Below are positions 43,831 to 54,258 of a stretch of DNA of 64,000 nucleotides, piece after piece. Numbering within the stretch: position 1 is the first letter of the stretch; every line of letters begins with the position of its first letter. Made by a program: the position numbers and the translations under genes. Source of the stretch: Pyramidobacter sp. YE332 (GTDB lineage: Bacteria > Synergistota > Synergistia > Synergistales > Dethiosulfovibrionaceae); contig NZ_CP133038.1 of NCBI RefSeq assembly GCF_033060595.1, positions 2,480,001 through 2,544,000 of the forward strand, in the 5' to 3' direction. The notes below the pieces were generated by a model. That model was not told the origin of the DNA and made no database searches. It saw only the letters and a list, made by a program, of their open reading frames with translations.

Positions 43831-45294
43831 TCAGAACATCAGGTGCATGAACGCCGCCGTGATGGGGATGGCGATGAAGGTGCGCTCAAAGAAGCAGATT
43901 ACGAGATCGCTCAGCTTGAGAGGCAGTTTGGAAGCCAGCATGACCATGATGGTCTCCGAGAAGAAGATGATCTGGCAGATGGAAACCGTGGTGACCATAT
44001 AGCGCGCCTTGATGGAAAGCTCGCCTGCCTTGTCGGCGATGAGCATGACGGGCAGGAACATCTCGGCGATGCCTACGGGCAGCGAAGGCGCAATGGCTTC
44101 GGCGTCGGGAACGGCACAGAGTTTGAGAACGGGAACGAAGATCTTGCCGATCCACTGAAACACCGGCGTGTAGGTGGCGACGATCAGCCCGAGGATGCCC
44201 ACGCCGGCCAGAAGCGTCAGGACTTTGGGATACACCGTCATGGCGTCGAGGACGCTGTCCCTTATTTCCGGCAGAAGTTTTCCGGCCGTATAGGCTTTTT
44301 TCTCGGCGCGCTCGAAGCCTTTGGCGATCAGGTTGCCCGTGCCGCGCTGGGCCAGGATCTCCTCCTCGGTCTGGGCGCACCCATCGGCGTAAACGCTGCG
44401 TTTGTTCCGCAACGGCGGCAGGCGGCAGATGACGGCGCTGATCATCAACGTGATGACCAGTGAGCAGAAATAGACGCGCAGGAAGTAGTCGCCCAGCCCG
44501 GCAGTTTTAATGACCATGTAGGCGAACCCCACGCTCACGGCGGAAAAGCCGGTGGCGATCAGGTCGGCTTCTTTCTCGGTGTACATGCCTTTGCGGTACT
44601 GCCGGTTGGTGATGAGCACGCCCACCGACGAGGAACTGACGAAGGAAGCGATACAGTTCACCGCGGCGTATCCGGGAACCTTGAACACGGGGCGCATCAA
44701 CGGCTCCATGAGCGTTCCCACCATGTCCACCAGACCGTAGTTCAGCAGGAACGGCAGAAACACGCAGCTCACCGGAATGATCCACGCCACGCCGACGACG
44801 ATGGCGGGCACGGCGGTGCCGCCGGTGGCGGAGCCGACGATGAACTCCGGCCCCGCGAAGCCGGGGATCGTGGCGTCCATCGTGTAGATCAGCGTAAACA
44901 CGCCGCCCATCAGGTAAAACACGGGATAGATGAAGGATTCGCTGCCGTAATACCTGCGCAGCCTCGAGCCTTCGGGCGCGAAGAACTTGCCGTAAACGCT
45001 GAGGATACCATTGAGCGCGATGATGATCGTGATGCCCCAGAGCCCCGCGCTGCCCAGCGCGCTGATGAAGTAGTTGTAGATATGGCCGAAGGGCACGTCG
45101 CTCTTGCCGTTGACGGTGATGTTGACGAAGAAGACGAAAATGGCGACCGCCGAAAAAAGAACGGCTTTCAGCGCGCCGACCGCTTTGCTCCGCAAGGAAA
45201 GTTCCAGCCGGTCCACCAGCAAGATGTCGTTGAGGTTCAGCGACGCGCGTTCTTCCGCGGAGAGTTTGTCGTAGAGGATCTTGTCAGAGTTCAT
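43831..45294 (-). CDS. YjiH family membrane protein (nucleoside-recognition/GATE domain)
   Basis: 487-residue inner-membrane protein with about 10-11 hydrophobic segments and two regions typical of the nucleoside-recognition GATE domain (about 140-250 and 385-470). These contain SSSSVGVLITNRQYRKGMYTEKEA and the late FSETIMVMLAS. A charged loop (about 310-345) separates the halves. Family function is uncertain; in several genomes it neighbours agmatinase or arginase genes, as here, where agmatinase lies 18 bp upstream. Transport of a guanidino compound, polyamine or related solute is a context-based guess. ATG follows a GGAGG. Confidence 0.8.
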   Translation of the reverse strand: MNSDKILYDKLSAEERASLNLNDILLVDRLELSLRSKAVGALKAVLFSAVAIFVFFVNITVNGKSDVPFGHIYNYFISALGSAGLWGITIIIALNGILSVYGKFFAPEGSRLRRYYGSESFIYPVFYLMGGVFTLIYTMDATIPGFAGPEFIVGSATGGTAVPAIVVGVAWIIPVSCVFLPFLLNYGLVDMVGTLMEPLMRPVFKVPGYAAVNCIASFVSSSSVGVLITNRQYRKGMYTEKEADLIATGFSAVSVGFAYMVIKTAGLGDYFLRVYFCSLVITLMISAVICRLPPLRNKRSVYADGCAQTEEEILAQRGTGNLIAKGFERAEKKAYTAGKLLPEIRDSVLDAMTVYPKVLTLLAGVGILGLIVATYTPVFQWIGKIFVPVLKLCAVPDAEAIAPSLPVGIAEMFLPVMLIADKAGELSIKARYMVTTVSICQIIFFSETIMVMLASKLPLKLSDLVICFFERTFIAIPITAAFMHLMF

Positions 45295-45312
45295 GGATTC
45301 CTCCCTCCCGAC

Positions 45313-46266
45313 TTATTTGCCTTCCTTCCGATTTTTCTGAAGAGCGAGGATGGAGAGGAACTCGAAGACGATGTTGGCCGCCAGGTAGGCCGTGATCTCG
45401 CCGTGATCGTAGGCGGGAAGCACTTCGACGATGTCGAATCCCGCGAAGTTGACCGTCGTCAGCGCCCGCATCAGCGTCAGGGCTTCCAGCGACGTGAATC
45501 CGCCCACTTCCGGCGTGCCCGTCCCCGGCGCGTAAGCGGGATCGACGAAGTCGATGTCGAAAGTGAGGAACGCGGGCTTGTCACCGACGCGCTCCTTGAT
45601 GGCGTCGATCAGCGCATCCAGCCCCATCTCGCGGATCTTGTGGGCGGGGATCAGTTTCATGCCGAGATCGGCGGCCATCTTATGCTCGTTGGGATCGTAA
45701 AGCGAGCCGCGCATGCCGACCTGGATGCAGCGCGAAGGCTCGATGAGCCCCTCTTCGAGAGCACGGCGGAACGGCGTGCCGTGGTTGTATTTCTCGCCGA
45801 AAACTTCGTCGCAAAGGTCCGAATGCGAATCGAAATGGATCAATCCTACGGGGCCGTATTTCTTTGCGACGGCGCGAAGCTCGGCCAGAGTGATGGAGTG
45901 ATCGCCCCCGAGCACGATCGGCAGGGCCCCGTCGTTCAGGATCCCGGCGACGCCCGCCTCGATCGCCGCGTAGGAAGGATGGATGTAACCGGGCACGATG
46001 GGAAAATCCCCCAGATCGCCGCCGGTCAGGGAATCCATGATGTTCACCTGCTGTATCACATTATTGGGCTTCATCATGCAGGAGATGTTGCGGATCGCCG
46101 AAGGCCCGAAACGGGAGCCCGATCGGAAGGAGCTGGCGGTGTCGAAAGGAGCGCCGGCGACGGCGAAGTCGAGTCCCTTGGCGTTCTGGACGCGGGCCAT
46201 GCGCATAAAAGTTCCCATGTTGCAGAAACGAGGCGAAGAGAGCGCGCTTGCAGGCTGATTGGACAT
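45313..46266 (-). CDS. speB: Agmatinase / ureohydrolase family protein
   Basis: Binuclear Mn2+ enzyme converting agmatine to putrescine and urea, or a close guanidino relative. The 317 residues contain the full metal set: GGDHS, FDSHSD (with the following LCDE) and TFDIDFVDP. The substrate-loop SxHxG-like YNHGTPFRR follows. Family length is normal. The start ATG at 46266 follows AGGGGGA. It is the first gene of an operon with a YjiH-like membrane protein and faces a divergent LysR gene across 359 bp. Other ureohydrolases (guanidinobutyrase, formimidoylglutamase) cannot be excluded. Confidence 0.88.
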   Translation of the reverse strand: MSNQPASALSSPRFCNMGTFMRMARVQNAKGLDFAVAGAPFDTASSFRSGSRFGPSAIRNISCMMKPNNVIQQVNIMDSLTGGDLGDFPIVPGYIHPSYAAIEAGVAGILNDGALPIVLGGDHSITLAELRAVAKKYGPVGLIHFDSHSDLCDEVFGEKYNHGTPFRRALEEGLIEPSRCIQVGMRGSLYDPNEHKMAADLGMKLIPAHKIREMGLDALIDAIKERVGDKPAFLTFDIDFVDPAYAPGTGTPEVGGFTSLEALTLMRALTTVNFAGFDIVEVLPAYDHGEITAYLAANIVFEFLSILALQKNRKEGK

Positions 46267-46625
46267 AAAATATTCCCCCTATGATTTTTGGATGGGTTTC
46301 ACTGACGCTCAGAGTACCGGTCTCTCTGTGTCTTCACGATATCATGGGTCTTCGTTTTTGTACTTATACCGAAAAAATAATGACCTATATCGCTCACCAG
46401 TCTTAAAATTATTTATAAAAAAGTCATTTATAGATTTACGTCATATTATCGAAAAAAGATGTGCCTCAATAGACAAAGTGCCGGACGATCTATCCTGAAA
46501 ACGTTATAATTTATCAGCTAATTCATATGTCCCTTTCTTCTTATTAAAATGATAAACTGCTTTTATGAGAGAAATCGTATTCACCGGCGGTATGTTGCGG
46601 CTCAAACGCAAAAGGAGGTGACAGA
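46267..46625. other. Divergent control region between the agmatinase operon and LysR gene
   Basis: 359 bp, clearly AT-rich. TATAAT at 46505-46510 is a candidate -10 box on the plus strand, 115 bp before the LysR start, but no good -35 matches. The LysR product likely binds here to control the leftward operon. No gene is evident. Confidence 0.5.
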
Positions 46626-47537
46626 ATGAACCTGAAGCAACTGGAATACGTGATCGAAATCAGCAAGTGCGGTTCCATCAACAAGGCCGCCCAAAACCTT
46701 TACGTGGCACAGCCGTCGCTAAGCACCTCTATCAAGCAGCTGGAACAGGAACTGAAATTCAACGTATTTCGGCGCAAGAACTCTGGCATAGAGCTTACAT
46801 CCGAAGGCAAAATGCTGCTGCTGTCGGCCAAACTCATCATCTCTGAGGCAGAGCGCATCCGACGCATTCCCCTTCTTTTCGACAGCCAGAAGAACTTCTC
46901 CATCTGCGGCACGTGGTCGTCGCTGCTCATGTGCAGCTTCATGCAGTTCCGCAACGAATTCCCCGAAGCCTCTCTGCAGGACAACATCAAAGAGACCAGC
47001 ATCCGCCAGGCCATTCGCGACGTGATGGACCAGACCTACCGCCTCTCCATCGTTTCCTGCCTCGACAGCCGCCGCAGCCTCTATCACTTGGAAATGCAGA
47101 AGTATCATATCAAGATGACGCCTTTGGCCGTCAATGTACCTCCCGTAGCCGTCGTTTCCATGAACCATTACCTGAGCCGTTTCCGTGCCGTCACCACCGC
47201 TCAGCTCAAAACCTGCCCTATCGTCGCTTACGACACCTTCAACAGCGATGACTGGCTTGGCGCTTTCGGACTCGACAGCAGCTGCGAGATACTCAACATC
47301 TTCGACCGCGGCGCCCTGCAGGACGCCATCCGCCATAACTACATCGCCATCCTGCCCATGGATCCCGATCTAGAACAGAGCATCCCCAACATCGTCATGC
47401 GCCGCATCTCCAACGGCCCCATGTCCAGCATTTACATGCTGCACCAGATTTCCTATCCGTTGAACCCGCGCGAGAAAAAATTCATCGCCCGCTTTCAGGC
47501 CCGCTTGGACTCCATCTACGGCAGCCGGGCGCGATAG
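46626..47537 (+). CDS. LysR family regulator divergent from agmatinase operon
   Basis: 303-residue LysR-type regulator. The N-terminal helix-turn-helix includes CGSINKAAQNLYVAQPSLSTSIKQLEQEL (helices about 15-45); the effector-binding domain spans about 88-300. ATG at 46626 follows a near-perfect AAAGGAGGTGA. Divergent orientation relative to agmatinase and the YjiH-like gene suggests it controls them. Its effector, possibly a polyamine or guanidino compound, is unknown. A hairpin lies downstream. Confidence 0.88.
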   Translation: MNLKQLEYVIEISKCGSINKAAQNLYVAQPSLSTSIKQLEQELKFNVFRRKNSGIELTSEGKMLLLSAKLIISEAERIRRIPLLFDSQKNFSICGTWSSLLMCSFMQFRNEFPEASLQDNIKETSIRQAIRDVMDQTYRLSIVSCLDSRRSLYHLEMQKYHIKMTPLAVNVPPVAVVSMNHYLSRFRAVTTAQLKTCPIVAYDTFNSDDWLGAFGLDSSCEILNIFDRGALQDAIRHNYIAILPMDPDLEQSIPNIVMRRISNGPMSSIYMLHQISYPLNPREKKFIARFQARLDSIYGSRAR

Positions 47538-47561
47538 GAACCTTCCCGACGGAGAAAAGCG

Positions 47562-47599
47562 CCGCCCCTCTTGGTTTCGTGCGAAATCGAGAGGGGCGG
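47562..47599 (+). terminator. Hairpin after the LysR gene
   Basis: An 18-bp stem (47562-47579 with 47582-47599) has two mismatches and a minimal loop, followed by ATCGTTT. The weak T-run makes efficiency uncertain. Confidence 0.55.
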
Positions 47600-47751
47600 A
47601 TCGTTTACTCTTACCAATAAGCGTTTGAATTGCCTGCGGTAACTTCGTCCGCGCAGATTGTTCCGCATAGGATGAGCTATGTGAAAAGACGCGGCGTTGA
47701 GGAGTGTTTTTCGGCCGTAAGGGATACGGGGCCCGGAGTGCGGAAAAAAGG

Positions 47752-47780
47752 TTGACATGAGTGTATAGTGGCTATATACT
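47752..47780 (+). promoter_or_regulatory. marR promoter with overlapping MarR operator
   Basis: TTGACA (47752-47757) and TATACT (47775-47780) with a 17-bp spacer form a near-consensus promoter. The imperfect palindrome AGTGTATAG-TGG-CTATATACT (47760-47780) covers the spacer and -10 box and shares the TATAG-N3-CTATA core and the trailing TTTCGCC with the perfect palindrome at 48313. This implies autorepression by the MarR protein. Confidence 0.82.
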
Positions 47781-47786
47781 TTCGCC

Positions 47787-48251
47787 ATGATGGACATGAA
47801 ATTTAAAAACAAGTCAAGACTCAGTTATGTTTTTCTGCGGATTGTGAGCAAAACCATGGATATCGACAAGAAAGCCCGATATTTCGGGACCGACCAGCCT
47901 CTCTACGAAGCCGAGATCCACATGCTGAAGGCGGTCAAGGAAAACGAGGGGATCCATGTCACGGGGCTGGCCGATATGCTGGGCGTCACCAAGGGCGCTG
48001 TTTCTCAGACTCTGATGAAGTTGCAACGCAAGGGGATGATCGTCAAGGAAACGGATCCCGCCAATCTGTCGCGGCTGACTCTCAAATTGACGCAGAAAGG
48101 AAAGACGGCTTACCTGAGCCACGAAGAGCTCCATCGGAAATACGAGAAAGTGTTCAGCGATATCCTTGCGGATTATCCGGAGGCGAACAAAGCTTTTTTG
48201 CGGAGCTTTTTCAGTATGCTCGAGGAAAAGCTTGACAAGTTTATGGAATGA
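47787..48251 (+). CDS. MarR family repressor of the RND efflux operon
   Basis: 154-residue winged-helix regulator. The helix-turn-helix lies at GLADMLGVTKGAVSQTLMKLQRKGMI (about 61-86), with the wing residues LSRLTLKLTQKGK after it; N- and C-terminal helices form the dimer interface. The ATG at 47787 is seven bases after the -10 box of its own promoter and no ribosome site precedes it, so the mRNA is probably leaderless. A start at 47790 or 47796 would have the same problem. It lies directly upstream of a tripartite efflux operon that carries the same operator. Confidence 0.88.
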   Translation: MMDMKFKNKSRLSYVFLRIVSKTMDIDKKARYFGTDQPLYEAEIHMLKAVKENEGIHVTGLADMLGVTKGAVSQTLMKLQRKGMIVKETDPANLSRLTLKLTQKGKTAYLSHEELHRKYEKVFSDILADYPEANKAFLRSFFSMLEEKLDKFME

Positions 48252-48312
48252 AGAAGCGGAAGTTTCCGCTTTCCGAAAAACTTTTTGAAAAGCAGAGAGC
48301 GATTGTTTTTAG

Positions 48313-48341
48313 CGAAAGAGTATAGTAGCTATACTCTTTCG
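48313..48341. promoter_or_regulatory. MarR operator in front of the RND operon
   Basis: A perfect 13-bp inverted repeat (48313-48325 with 48329-48341) with a TAG spacer: arms CGAAAGAGTATAG. It repeats the core of the site at the marR promoter. TATACT inside the right arm may be the -10 box of the efflux operon, though no well-spaced -35 was found. The first efflux gene starts 102 bp downstream. Confidence 0.8.
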
Positions 48342-48442
48342 CCCCATTACAGAGATTTTTTCGGCAGGTAAAGCTTTGTCCCGTCCCGCAATCGAAGATG
48401 CCCGCGAAACGCCGAAAGGCTCTGAAGGAAGGAGTAGTTCAG

Positions 48443-49615
48443 ATGAACTGTACAAGGAGATCATATCTGTGCGCGGCGCGGTCCTCTTGTTTGCAGGGGC
48501 GGAGGGTGACGCGGCTTTCCCTTTTCGCCGTCCTGTTCGTCCATATTGTTTCGGCGAACCTGCCCGCGGCGAAAGCGGCTCCGCCTCCGAACCGCCCCGT
48601 CCCCGTGGAGCTCTTCGTGGCGAAGGAAAAGGATATGGCGCTGGCCCGAGAGTATATCGGGCACGTGGAAGCCGTTCAGGCCGTCGAGCTTCGTCCGCAG
48701 GTGTCGGCCGTCATTGAAAAGGTCGAATTCCCGGAGGGGGCCGAAGTGAAAGAGGGACAGCTGCTCTTCACTCTGGATCGACGTTCTTTCTCCGCGGCGG
48801 CGGAACTGCGCAGGGCGGAACTCGCTCAGGCCCAGGCCGACAGGGACAGAGCGCGGCGCCTCCTCAAACGCATGGAGGCCGCCGATAAACGTTCGGTCAC
48901 GGCGTCGGCCCTTGACGACGCTCGTTGCGCCGTGCTCGACGCCCGGGCCAAAGTACGGAGGGCGACGGCGGCTCTGAGGATGGCCGAGATCGACCTGGAA
49001 CGAACGAAAATCTGTTCGCCGATCGACGGCCGCATCGGGGCGGCGCTGGTCACCCGCGGCAATTACGTGACTTCGGCGACCCCGCTCGCACGGGTGGTGC
49101 AGACCGATCCCATACGCGTCTCATTCGCTCTGTCCGACCGCGAGTATCTCGCCGGCCGGGCGTTTTTCGCCGGCGGCACGAAGGGCGCCGGTACATTCTC
49201 AGTTCGCGCCGTCCTACCTGGCGGAGTGGAACTTCCCGGCCAAGGGCGTCCGGATTTTATCGATAACCGCATGAATCCCGGGACAGGAGCCATCCTCGCG
49301 CGTTGCCGCTTCGACAATCCGGACGGATTGTTGGTACCGGGAGGGCTGGTGACGCTCCGGGTACTCCGTTCTGCGGGGCCGGTCCTGACTGTGCCGCAGG
49401 AAACGGTCGTTTCCGACCGGCAGGGCGATTTCGTCTGGTTCGTCGACGACGGCGGGATCGTCTCTCGCCGTTCCGTCGTCGTCGGTCAGACTGTGGACGG
49501 GCTTGCCGAGATCGTCGAAGGCCTGGCCCCCGGCGACCGCATCGTGCGCCGGGGGATGCAGCGCGTGCGGCACGGCAGCGCCGTAACGGCAATAGCGCCG
49601 CCTGAGGAACGGTGA
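48443..49615 (+). CDS. RND efflux periplasmic adaptor (membrane fusion protein)
   Basis: Periplasmic adaptor of a tripartite resistance-nodulation-division pump, linking the inner-membrane pump and the outer-membrane channel. The 390 residues have an N-terminal hydrophobic stretch (about 30-50), a barrel-sandwich part ([29 protein letters not shown]), a helical hairpin (about 105-165), the second lipoyl half ([20 protein letters not shown]) and a beta-barrel domain with [20 protein letters not shown] at 48443 is 8 nt after AAGGAAGGAG; further upstream the frame is open but lacks a site. MarR-controlled. Confidence 0.92.
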   Translation: MNCTRRSYLCAARSSCLQGRRVTRLSLFAVLFVHIVSANLPAAKAAPPPNRPVPVELFVAKEKDMALAREYIGHVEAVQAVELRPQVSAVIEKVEFPEGAEVKEGQLLFTLDRRSFSAAAELRRAELAQAQADRDRARRLLKRMEAADKRSVTASALDDARCAVLDARAKVRRATAALRMAEIDLERTKICSPIDGRIGAALVTRGNYVTSATPLARVVQTDPIRVSFALSDREYLAGRAFFAGGTKGAGTFSVRAVLPGGVELPGQGRPDFIDNRMNPGTGAILARCRFDNPDGLLVPGGLVTLRVLRSAGPVLTVPQETVVSDRQGDFVWFVDDGGIVSRRSVVVGQTVDGLAEIVEGLAPGDRIVRRGMQRVRHGSAVTAIAPPEER

Positions 49616-49622
49616 CGACGTC

Positions 49623-52600
49623 ATGATCTCGAAGTTCTTCATCGATCGTCCGCGTTTCGCTGTCGTTCTTTCTCTTCTCATGTCCGTCGTCGGAGCGCTG
49701 GCGCTCTTTCTGCTTCCCGTCGCCCAGTACCCCGAGATCGCGCCGCCGACGATACGCGTCTCGACCGTTTATCCCGGCGCGTCGGCTCGGGTCGTGTCCG
49801 ACACGGTAGGAGCGCCGCTGGAAAAAGCCGTCAACGGCGTCGAAGGTATGATGTATCTGTCGTCGTCGGCTTCGGATTCCGGGGCGTACGTCATGAGCGT
49901 GACTTTCGAGCTCGGCACCGATCCGGATATGGCGCTGGTCCGGGTGCAGAATCGAATGCAGCTCGCCTTGCCTCAGTTGCCCGTCGAAGTGGTCGCCCGC
50001 GGACTCTCGGCGTTGCCGGTATTCATGTCGCCCATCGCTCAGCTGAGTTTAGTCTCTCCCGGGGGGACTCACGACCTGCTGGCGCTGAACGATTACATGA
50101 AAAACAACGTCAAAGACGCCATCGATCGCGTCGACGGCGTGGGAGACTCGTTCCTCATCGGTTCGGGGCGAAGTCTCAGAGTCTGGCTGAATCCGGAACG
50201 CATCGCCAACCTGGGACTTTCCGTCGACGACGTGGTAGCGGCGATACGGAGCCAGAACCGGCAGGCGGCTATCGGAGCCGTGGGGATGGCTCCGGGCAAC
50301 GAAGGGACTCCGATAGCTTATTCCCTCGAAACGAAAGGACGTCTGAACGACGCGGAGGATTTTAGAAACGTGATCGTGCGTACGGATTCCGACGGCAGTC
50401 GCGTCACTCTCGGTCAGATCGCCCGCATCGAGATTGGAGCCGAGAGTTACGGCTTCGAAGGGTTTGTCAACGGGGCTCCCTCGTCCAGCTTGAAGATCAG
50501 CCAGTCGCCGGGTTCCAACGCCTTGGAGGTCATGGCGGCGATCAGGACTCAGATAGCCCGTCTGGAACGGGATTTCCCGAACGACATGGAAATGGCGATC
50601 GTCTACGATGCGACGGCTTTCGTCAGAGCGTCTTTCGTGGAGATCCTCGCGACGCTGGGGCTCACCTGTCTGCTGGTTGTCGTCGTATGTTACCTGTTCC
50701 TGCAGAGCTGGAGAACGACTCTGGTGCCCGTGGCGGCCATCCCCGTATCCTTGCTGTTCGCGCTCGCCGGGCTGTCCGCCCTCGGGTACAGTCTCAATAT
50801 CCTGACGCTGTTCGGGTTCATCCTGGTGATCGGCACGGTGGTGGACGACGCCATTCTCGTGGTGGAGCGGGTGCAGTTCGTCATGGAACGGGACGGCGCC
50901 GATGCCCGCTCGGCAACGGTCCGCGCCATGAAGGATATCACGACGCCTATGGTCGCCACAACGATGGTGTTCCTGGCTATCTTCGTCCCCGTGGCTTTCA
51001 TGAAGGGGATGACCGGCATCATCTACCGGCAGTTCGCGGTCACCATCGCCCTCGCCGTTTTGTCTTCGCTGGTCGTCGCGCTGACGCTCAGCCCCGTGAT
51101 GTGCGCATCCCTGCTTTCCGCCGCCGCACCGACGGCGAAAGGCCCGCTCGCATGGTTCAACCGTCTGCTGGAACGAACCCGTTCAAGCTATGTGAGGGGA
51201 TCGGTATGGATCGCCCGCCGTTCCGCCGTAACGCTGCTGCTGTTCCTTCTGATCGGCTGCGCGGGATGGTTCATGCGGAGGAAGATCCCCACGTCGTTTC
51301 TGCCCGACGAGGATCAGGGCTGCGCTTTTCTCGTCGCTCAGCTGCCCGAAGGGGCTACCAGGAGCCGGACGGTCCCTTTGATCGAAAGGCTGTGCCGTAG
51401 GGTGGAAGACGTGCCGGGGATCGAGTGGGTCCTGGGTTTCCCGGGCAACAATTTCATCGGCGGATTCGGAGCGGACGAGAGCGTGGGCTCTGTCTGGGCG
51501 ACTCTCGAGGACTGGTCGGAACGCTACGCGCGCGAGGGGCAGGATCTGAACTCCGTCATGGCGAAACTGCGCGGCATCGCCGCTTCGGTTGCGGAAGCGC
51601 GGGTGATGGTGTTCACGTTGCCGCCCATCCTCGGCGTCAGTCTGAGCGGAGGACTTGACTTCCGTCTCCAGTCGCGCCGGGGATTCGATCCCGCCGAACT
51701 GTATCAGGTGCTCCTGGATTTTCAGGGACGTCTCGCCCGGTGTCCGGAAGTGCTGTTCAGTTACAGTCCTTACACCGCCAGCGTGCCTCATATGCGTCTC
51801 AACGTCGACCGCGCCAAAGCGGAAGACCTGAACGTACCGATCTCGTCGGTTTTTTCGACGCTCCAGTGCTATTTCGGCACTTACTACGTGAACGACGTCA
51901 ACCTTGGGAACCAGACCAACAAGGTCCTTCTGGGAGCGGACGCGCCGTTTCGGCAGAACGTCGACGGGATGGCGCGGATCCATGTCCGCGGCAGGACCGG
52001 ACGGCAGGTGCCCCTGAGCGCTTTGGCGGCGACGGAAAAAAGCTTGGGGCCGAGCGAAGTGGATCGCTACAACCTCTATCCCGCAGCCGCCGTTACCGTA
52101 AGACTCAAACCCGGCGTCAGCACCGGGCGGGGGATGGCTCTCCTTGAAGAACTGGCAAAAGAACTGCCCGAAGGCTATGGCTACGAATGGTCCGGCATGA
52201 GCTTTCAGGAAAAGCGCACCGGCGAATCCGGCGAACTGAGCCGCGTGCTGTTGCTGGCGCTGCTCTTCAGCTATCTTTTCCTGGTGGCTCAATACGAGAG
52301 TTGGACGCTGCCCCTGTCGGTGCTCCTGTCGCTGGTAACGGCTTTCGGCGGCGCTCTGGCTGGCGTGTGGATCATGAAGCTGTCGCTGAGCGTCTATGCC
52401 CAGCTGGGGATCCTTCTGCTCGTGGGACTGGCCTCGAAGAACGCCATCCTCATCGTCGAATTCGCCAAAGCGCTGCGGGAACGAAACGGACTGTCGATCC
52501 TCGACGCGGCCTCGCAGGCCGCCCATGAACGATATCGCGCCGTGCTGATGACGGGTCTGACCTGTGTCTTCGGCATCCTGCCCATGCTTTTTGCCGCAGG

Positions 52601-52763
52601 CGCGTCGTCGGCCAGCCGAAGGGCCGTCGGCAGCGTCATGGTGTTCGGGATGGCGATCGCTACGGTATTGGGCGTTTTCCTGATCCCCGGGCTGTTTGTC
52701 CTGTTCGAAAGACGTGCAAAAAGCGGCGGCGCTCCCGCCGTCACGCCGAAGAAGACGAGGTGA
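49623..52763 (+). CDS. RND efflux pump inner-membrane transporter (HAE1 family)
   Basis: Proton-driven drug efflux pump, 1046 residues with 12 membrane segments and two large periplasmic loops, the AcrB architecture. The N-terminal [20 protein letters not shown] is typical. The proton relay is intact: [11 protein letters not shown] in TM4 (the Asp-Asp pair) and the Lys in [15 protein letters not shown] of TM10. It starts 8 bp after the adaptor stop, in a usual adaptor-pump-channel operon. Likely substrates are lipophilic antimicrobials or bile salts, but this cannot be read from the sequence. Confidence 0.95.
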   Translation: MISKFFIDRPRFAVVLSLLMSVVGALALFLLPVAQYPEIAPPTIRVSTVYPGASARVVSDTVGAPLEKAVNGVEGMMYLSSSASDSGAYVMSVTFELGTDPDMALVRVQNRMQLALPQLPVEVVARGLSALPVFMSPIAQLSLVSPGGTHDLLALNDYMKNNVKDAIDRVDGVGDSFLIGSGRSLRVWLNPERIANLGLSVDDVVAAIRSQNRQAAIGAVGMAPGNEGTPIAYSLETKGRLNDAEDFRNVIVRTDSDGSRVTLGQIARIEIGAESYGFEGFVNGAPSSSLKISQSPGSNALEVMAAIRTQIARLERDFPNDMEMAIVYDATAFVRASFVEILATLGLTCLLVVVVCYLFLQSWRTTLVPVAAIPVSLLFALAGLSALGYSLNILTLFGFILVIGTVVDDAILVVERVQFVMERDGADARSATVRAMKDITTPMVATTMVFLAIFVPVAFMKGMTGIIYRQFAVTIALAVLSSLVVALTLSPVMCASLLSAAAPTAKGPLAWFNRLLERTRSSYVRGSVWIARRSAVTLLLFLLIGCAGWFMRRKIPTSFLPDEDQGCAFLVAQLPEGATRSRTVPLIERLCRRVEDVPGIEWVLGFPGNNFIGGFGADESVGSVWATLEDWSERYAREGQDLNSVMAKLRGIAASVAEARVMVFTLPPILGVSLSGGLDFRLQSRRGFDPAELYQVLLDFQGRLARCPEVLFSYSPYTASVPHMRLNVDRAKAEDLNVPISSVFSTLQCYFGTYYVNDVNLGNQTNKVLLGADAPFRQNVDGMARIHVRGRTGRQVPLSALAATEKSLGPSEVDRYNLYPAAAVTVRLKPGVSTGRGMALLEELAKELPEGYGYEWSGMSFQEKRTGESGELSRVLLLALLFSYLFLVAQYESWTLPLSVLLSLVTAFGGALAGVWIMKLSLSVYAQLGILLLVGLASKNAILIVEFAKALRERNGLSILDAASQAAHERYRAVLMTGLTCVFGILPMLFAAGASSASRRAVGSVMVFGMAIATVLGVFLIPGLFVLFERRAKSGGAPAVTPKKTR

Positions 52764-52773
52764 GACCGACGCG

Positions 52774-54258
52774 ATGAACGGGAAAAAATTTGCGCTTGCC
52801 GCGCTGGCGACAGCGGCGCTGACGGCACTGGTTTGTCCGCAGGGACGCGCCGCGCGGAGGACGGAAAAGGCAAATGAAGGCGACTGGCTGCGTCTGGCGG
52901 AACGATATCCTTTGACGGCTTCTTCGGCAAACGGAGAACGGCTCTCCGCATCGGTTCTGGCCAGATGGTGGGACGCGCTGGACGATGAGCTTCTGCCGGA
53001 ACTGATCGTTCGCGCCCTGAAACATAATAAAGATATGGACGCCGCGCTGGCGCGGGTATACGAAGCGCGGGCAGCGCTGGGCATTGCCGAGGCCAGTCTC
53101 TCGCCGACCGTCAGCTTGGGCGGGAAAACCCACAGAAGCCGGATTTCCGACAACACGGGAGGAACGGGAGAACGCAGCGGACACCGTTTGGGGTTCGACG
53201 CTTCATGGGAGATCGATCTGTTCGGCCGGCTGCGCCGGGGCGCTTCGGCGCGACGCGCCGACCTGGAAGCCGAGGTCGCCGGACTGCAGAACGTCTGGGT
53301 CTCGATCGCCGCCGAGGTGGCGCTGAACTATGCCGATTACCGTTCGCTCCAAGCCAGGATCGACATAATGGAACGGAATGTCCTGCGTCAGGAGGACATG
53401 CTTCGTCTCGTCGCCTCGCGCCGCGCAGCCGGCCTGAGCGACGGACTGGCGGAACAGCAGGCGCGGTACGGCCTGGAGTCGACCCGCGCCGGTATTCCGC
53501 CGCTGAGGTCTGCTCTGGAAGCGAAGAGCAACGCCCTCTCCATTTTGATCGGAGAGATCCCCGGTTCTCTGAACGACGCGCTGGCTTCCCCTGCTCCGGT
53601 CCCCCGACCGAAGGCCGCTCTTGTGACGGGAATCCCCGCCGAGACGCTGCGCCAACGCCCGGATATCCGCATAGCCGAACGTCGTCTGGCTGCGCAGGCG
53701 GCGCGGAAAAAAAAGGCCGCTGCCGAGCTTGCCCCTCAACTGCGCCTGTCGGGTTCCGTCGGTTTCGAATCACTGAATTCAGGAAACCTTTTCTCGCCCG
53801 GATCGCAGGGATTTTCGATCGGCCCCCTGATCTTCAGTTGGCCGCTCTTCAACGCGGGAGCCCTGCGCCGCAACGTTCGGGCCCAGGGTGCGCGTGAAAA
53901 GGCGCTGCTGGCCGCCTATGAAAAGACCGTGCTGAAGGCTGCCGCCGAAGTGCGCGACGCCCTTGCGGCCTACGGGCAGGAAAATTTGCGCCGGCAGTCC
54001 CTGGAAGCCGGGCGTTCAGCAGCCCGGCGCGCGCTTGAACTTGCCGAAGACCGCTATCGTCAAGGGCTGTCCGATTTCAGCGAAGTGCTGGGAGCACAGG
54101 GCGCGCTCCTGTCTCTGGAGGACGGACTGGCGGCAAACGCCGGCAACATGACCGGCGCTCTGATCAGACTTTACAAGGCCCTCGGAGGAGGCTGGGCGCC
54201 TTTGTCCCCGGAGGGAAGACTTCAGCCGATCTCCGACGCCGTCAAGCACGGACGGTAG
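52774..54258 (+). CDS. RND efflux outer-membrane channel (TolC/OprM-like)
   Basis: Outer-membrane factor of the same pump, 494 residues. A signal peptide (KKFALAALATAALTALV) is followed by CPQG; the residue before Cys is Val, so the lipobox is not canonical and lipidation is doubtful. Two OEP repeats contain the family motifs: WWDALDDELLPELIVRALKHN, an LGFDASWEIDLFGRLRRG segment, AETLRQRPDIRIAERRLAA, and ALELAEDRYRQGLSDFSEVLGAQ. It begins 10 bp after the pump gene, with GAGGTGAGA upstream. It completes the MarR-controlled operon. Confidence 0.92.
   Translation: MNGKKFALAALATAALTALVCPQGRAARRTEKANEGDWLRLAERYPLTASSANGERLSASVLARWWDALDDELLPELIVRALKHNKDMDAALARVYEARAALGIAEASLSPTVSLGGKTHRSRISDNTGGTGERSGHRLGFDASWEIDLFGRLRRGASARRADLEAEVAGLQNVWVSIAAEVALNYADYRSLQARIDIMERNVLRQEDMLRLVASRRAAGLSDGLAEQQARYGLESTRAGIPPLRSALEAKSNALSILIGEIPGSLNDALASPAPVPRPKAALVTGIPAETLRQRPDIRIAERRLAAQAARKKKAAAELAPQLRLSGSVGFESLNSGNLFSPGSQGFSIGPLIFSWPLFNAGALRRNVRAQGAREKALLAAYEKTVLKAAAEVRDALAAYGQENLRRQSLEAGRSAARRALELAEDRYRQGLSDFSEVLGAQGALLSLEDGLAANAGNMTGALIRLYKALGGGWAPLSPEGRLQPISDAVKHGR

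Noticed and set aside
52774-52860. Lipoprotein signal in the outer-membrane channel
   Set aside because: A Cys follows the hydrophobic core, but Val precedes it, so the lipobox is not canonical.
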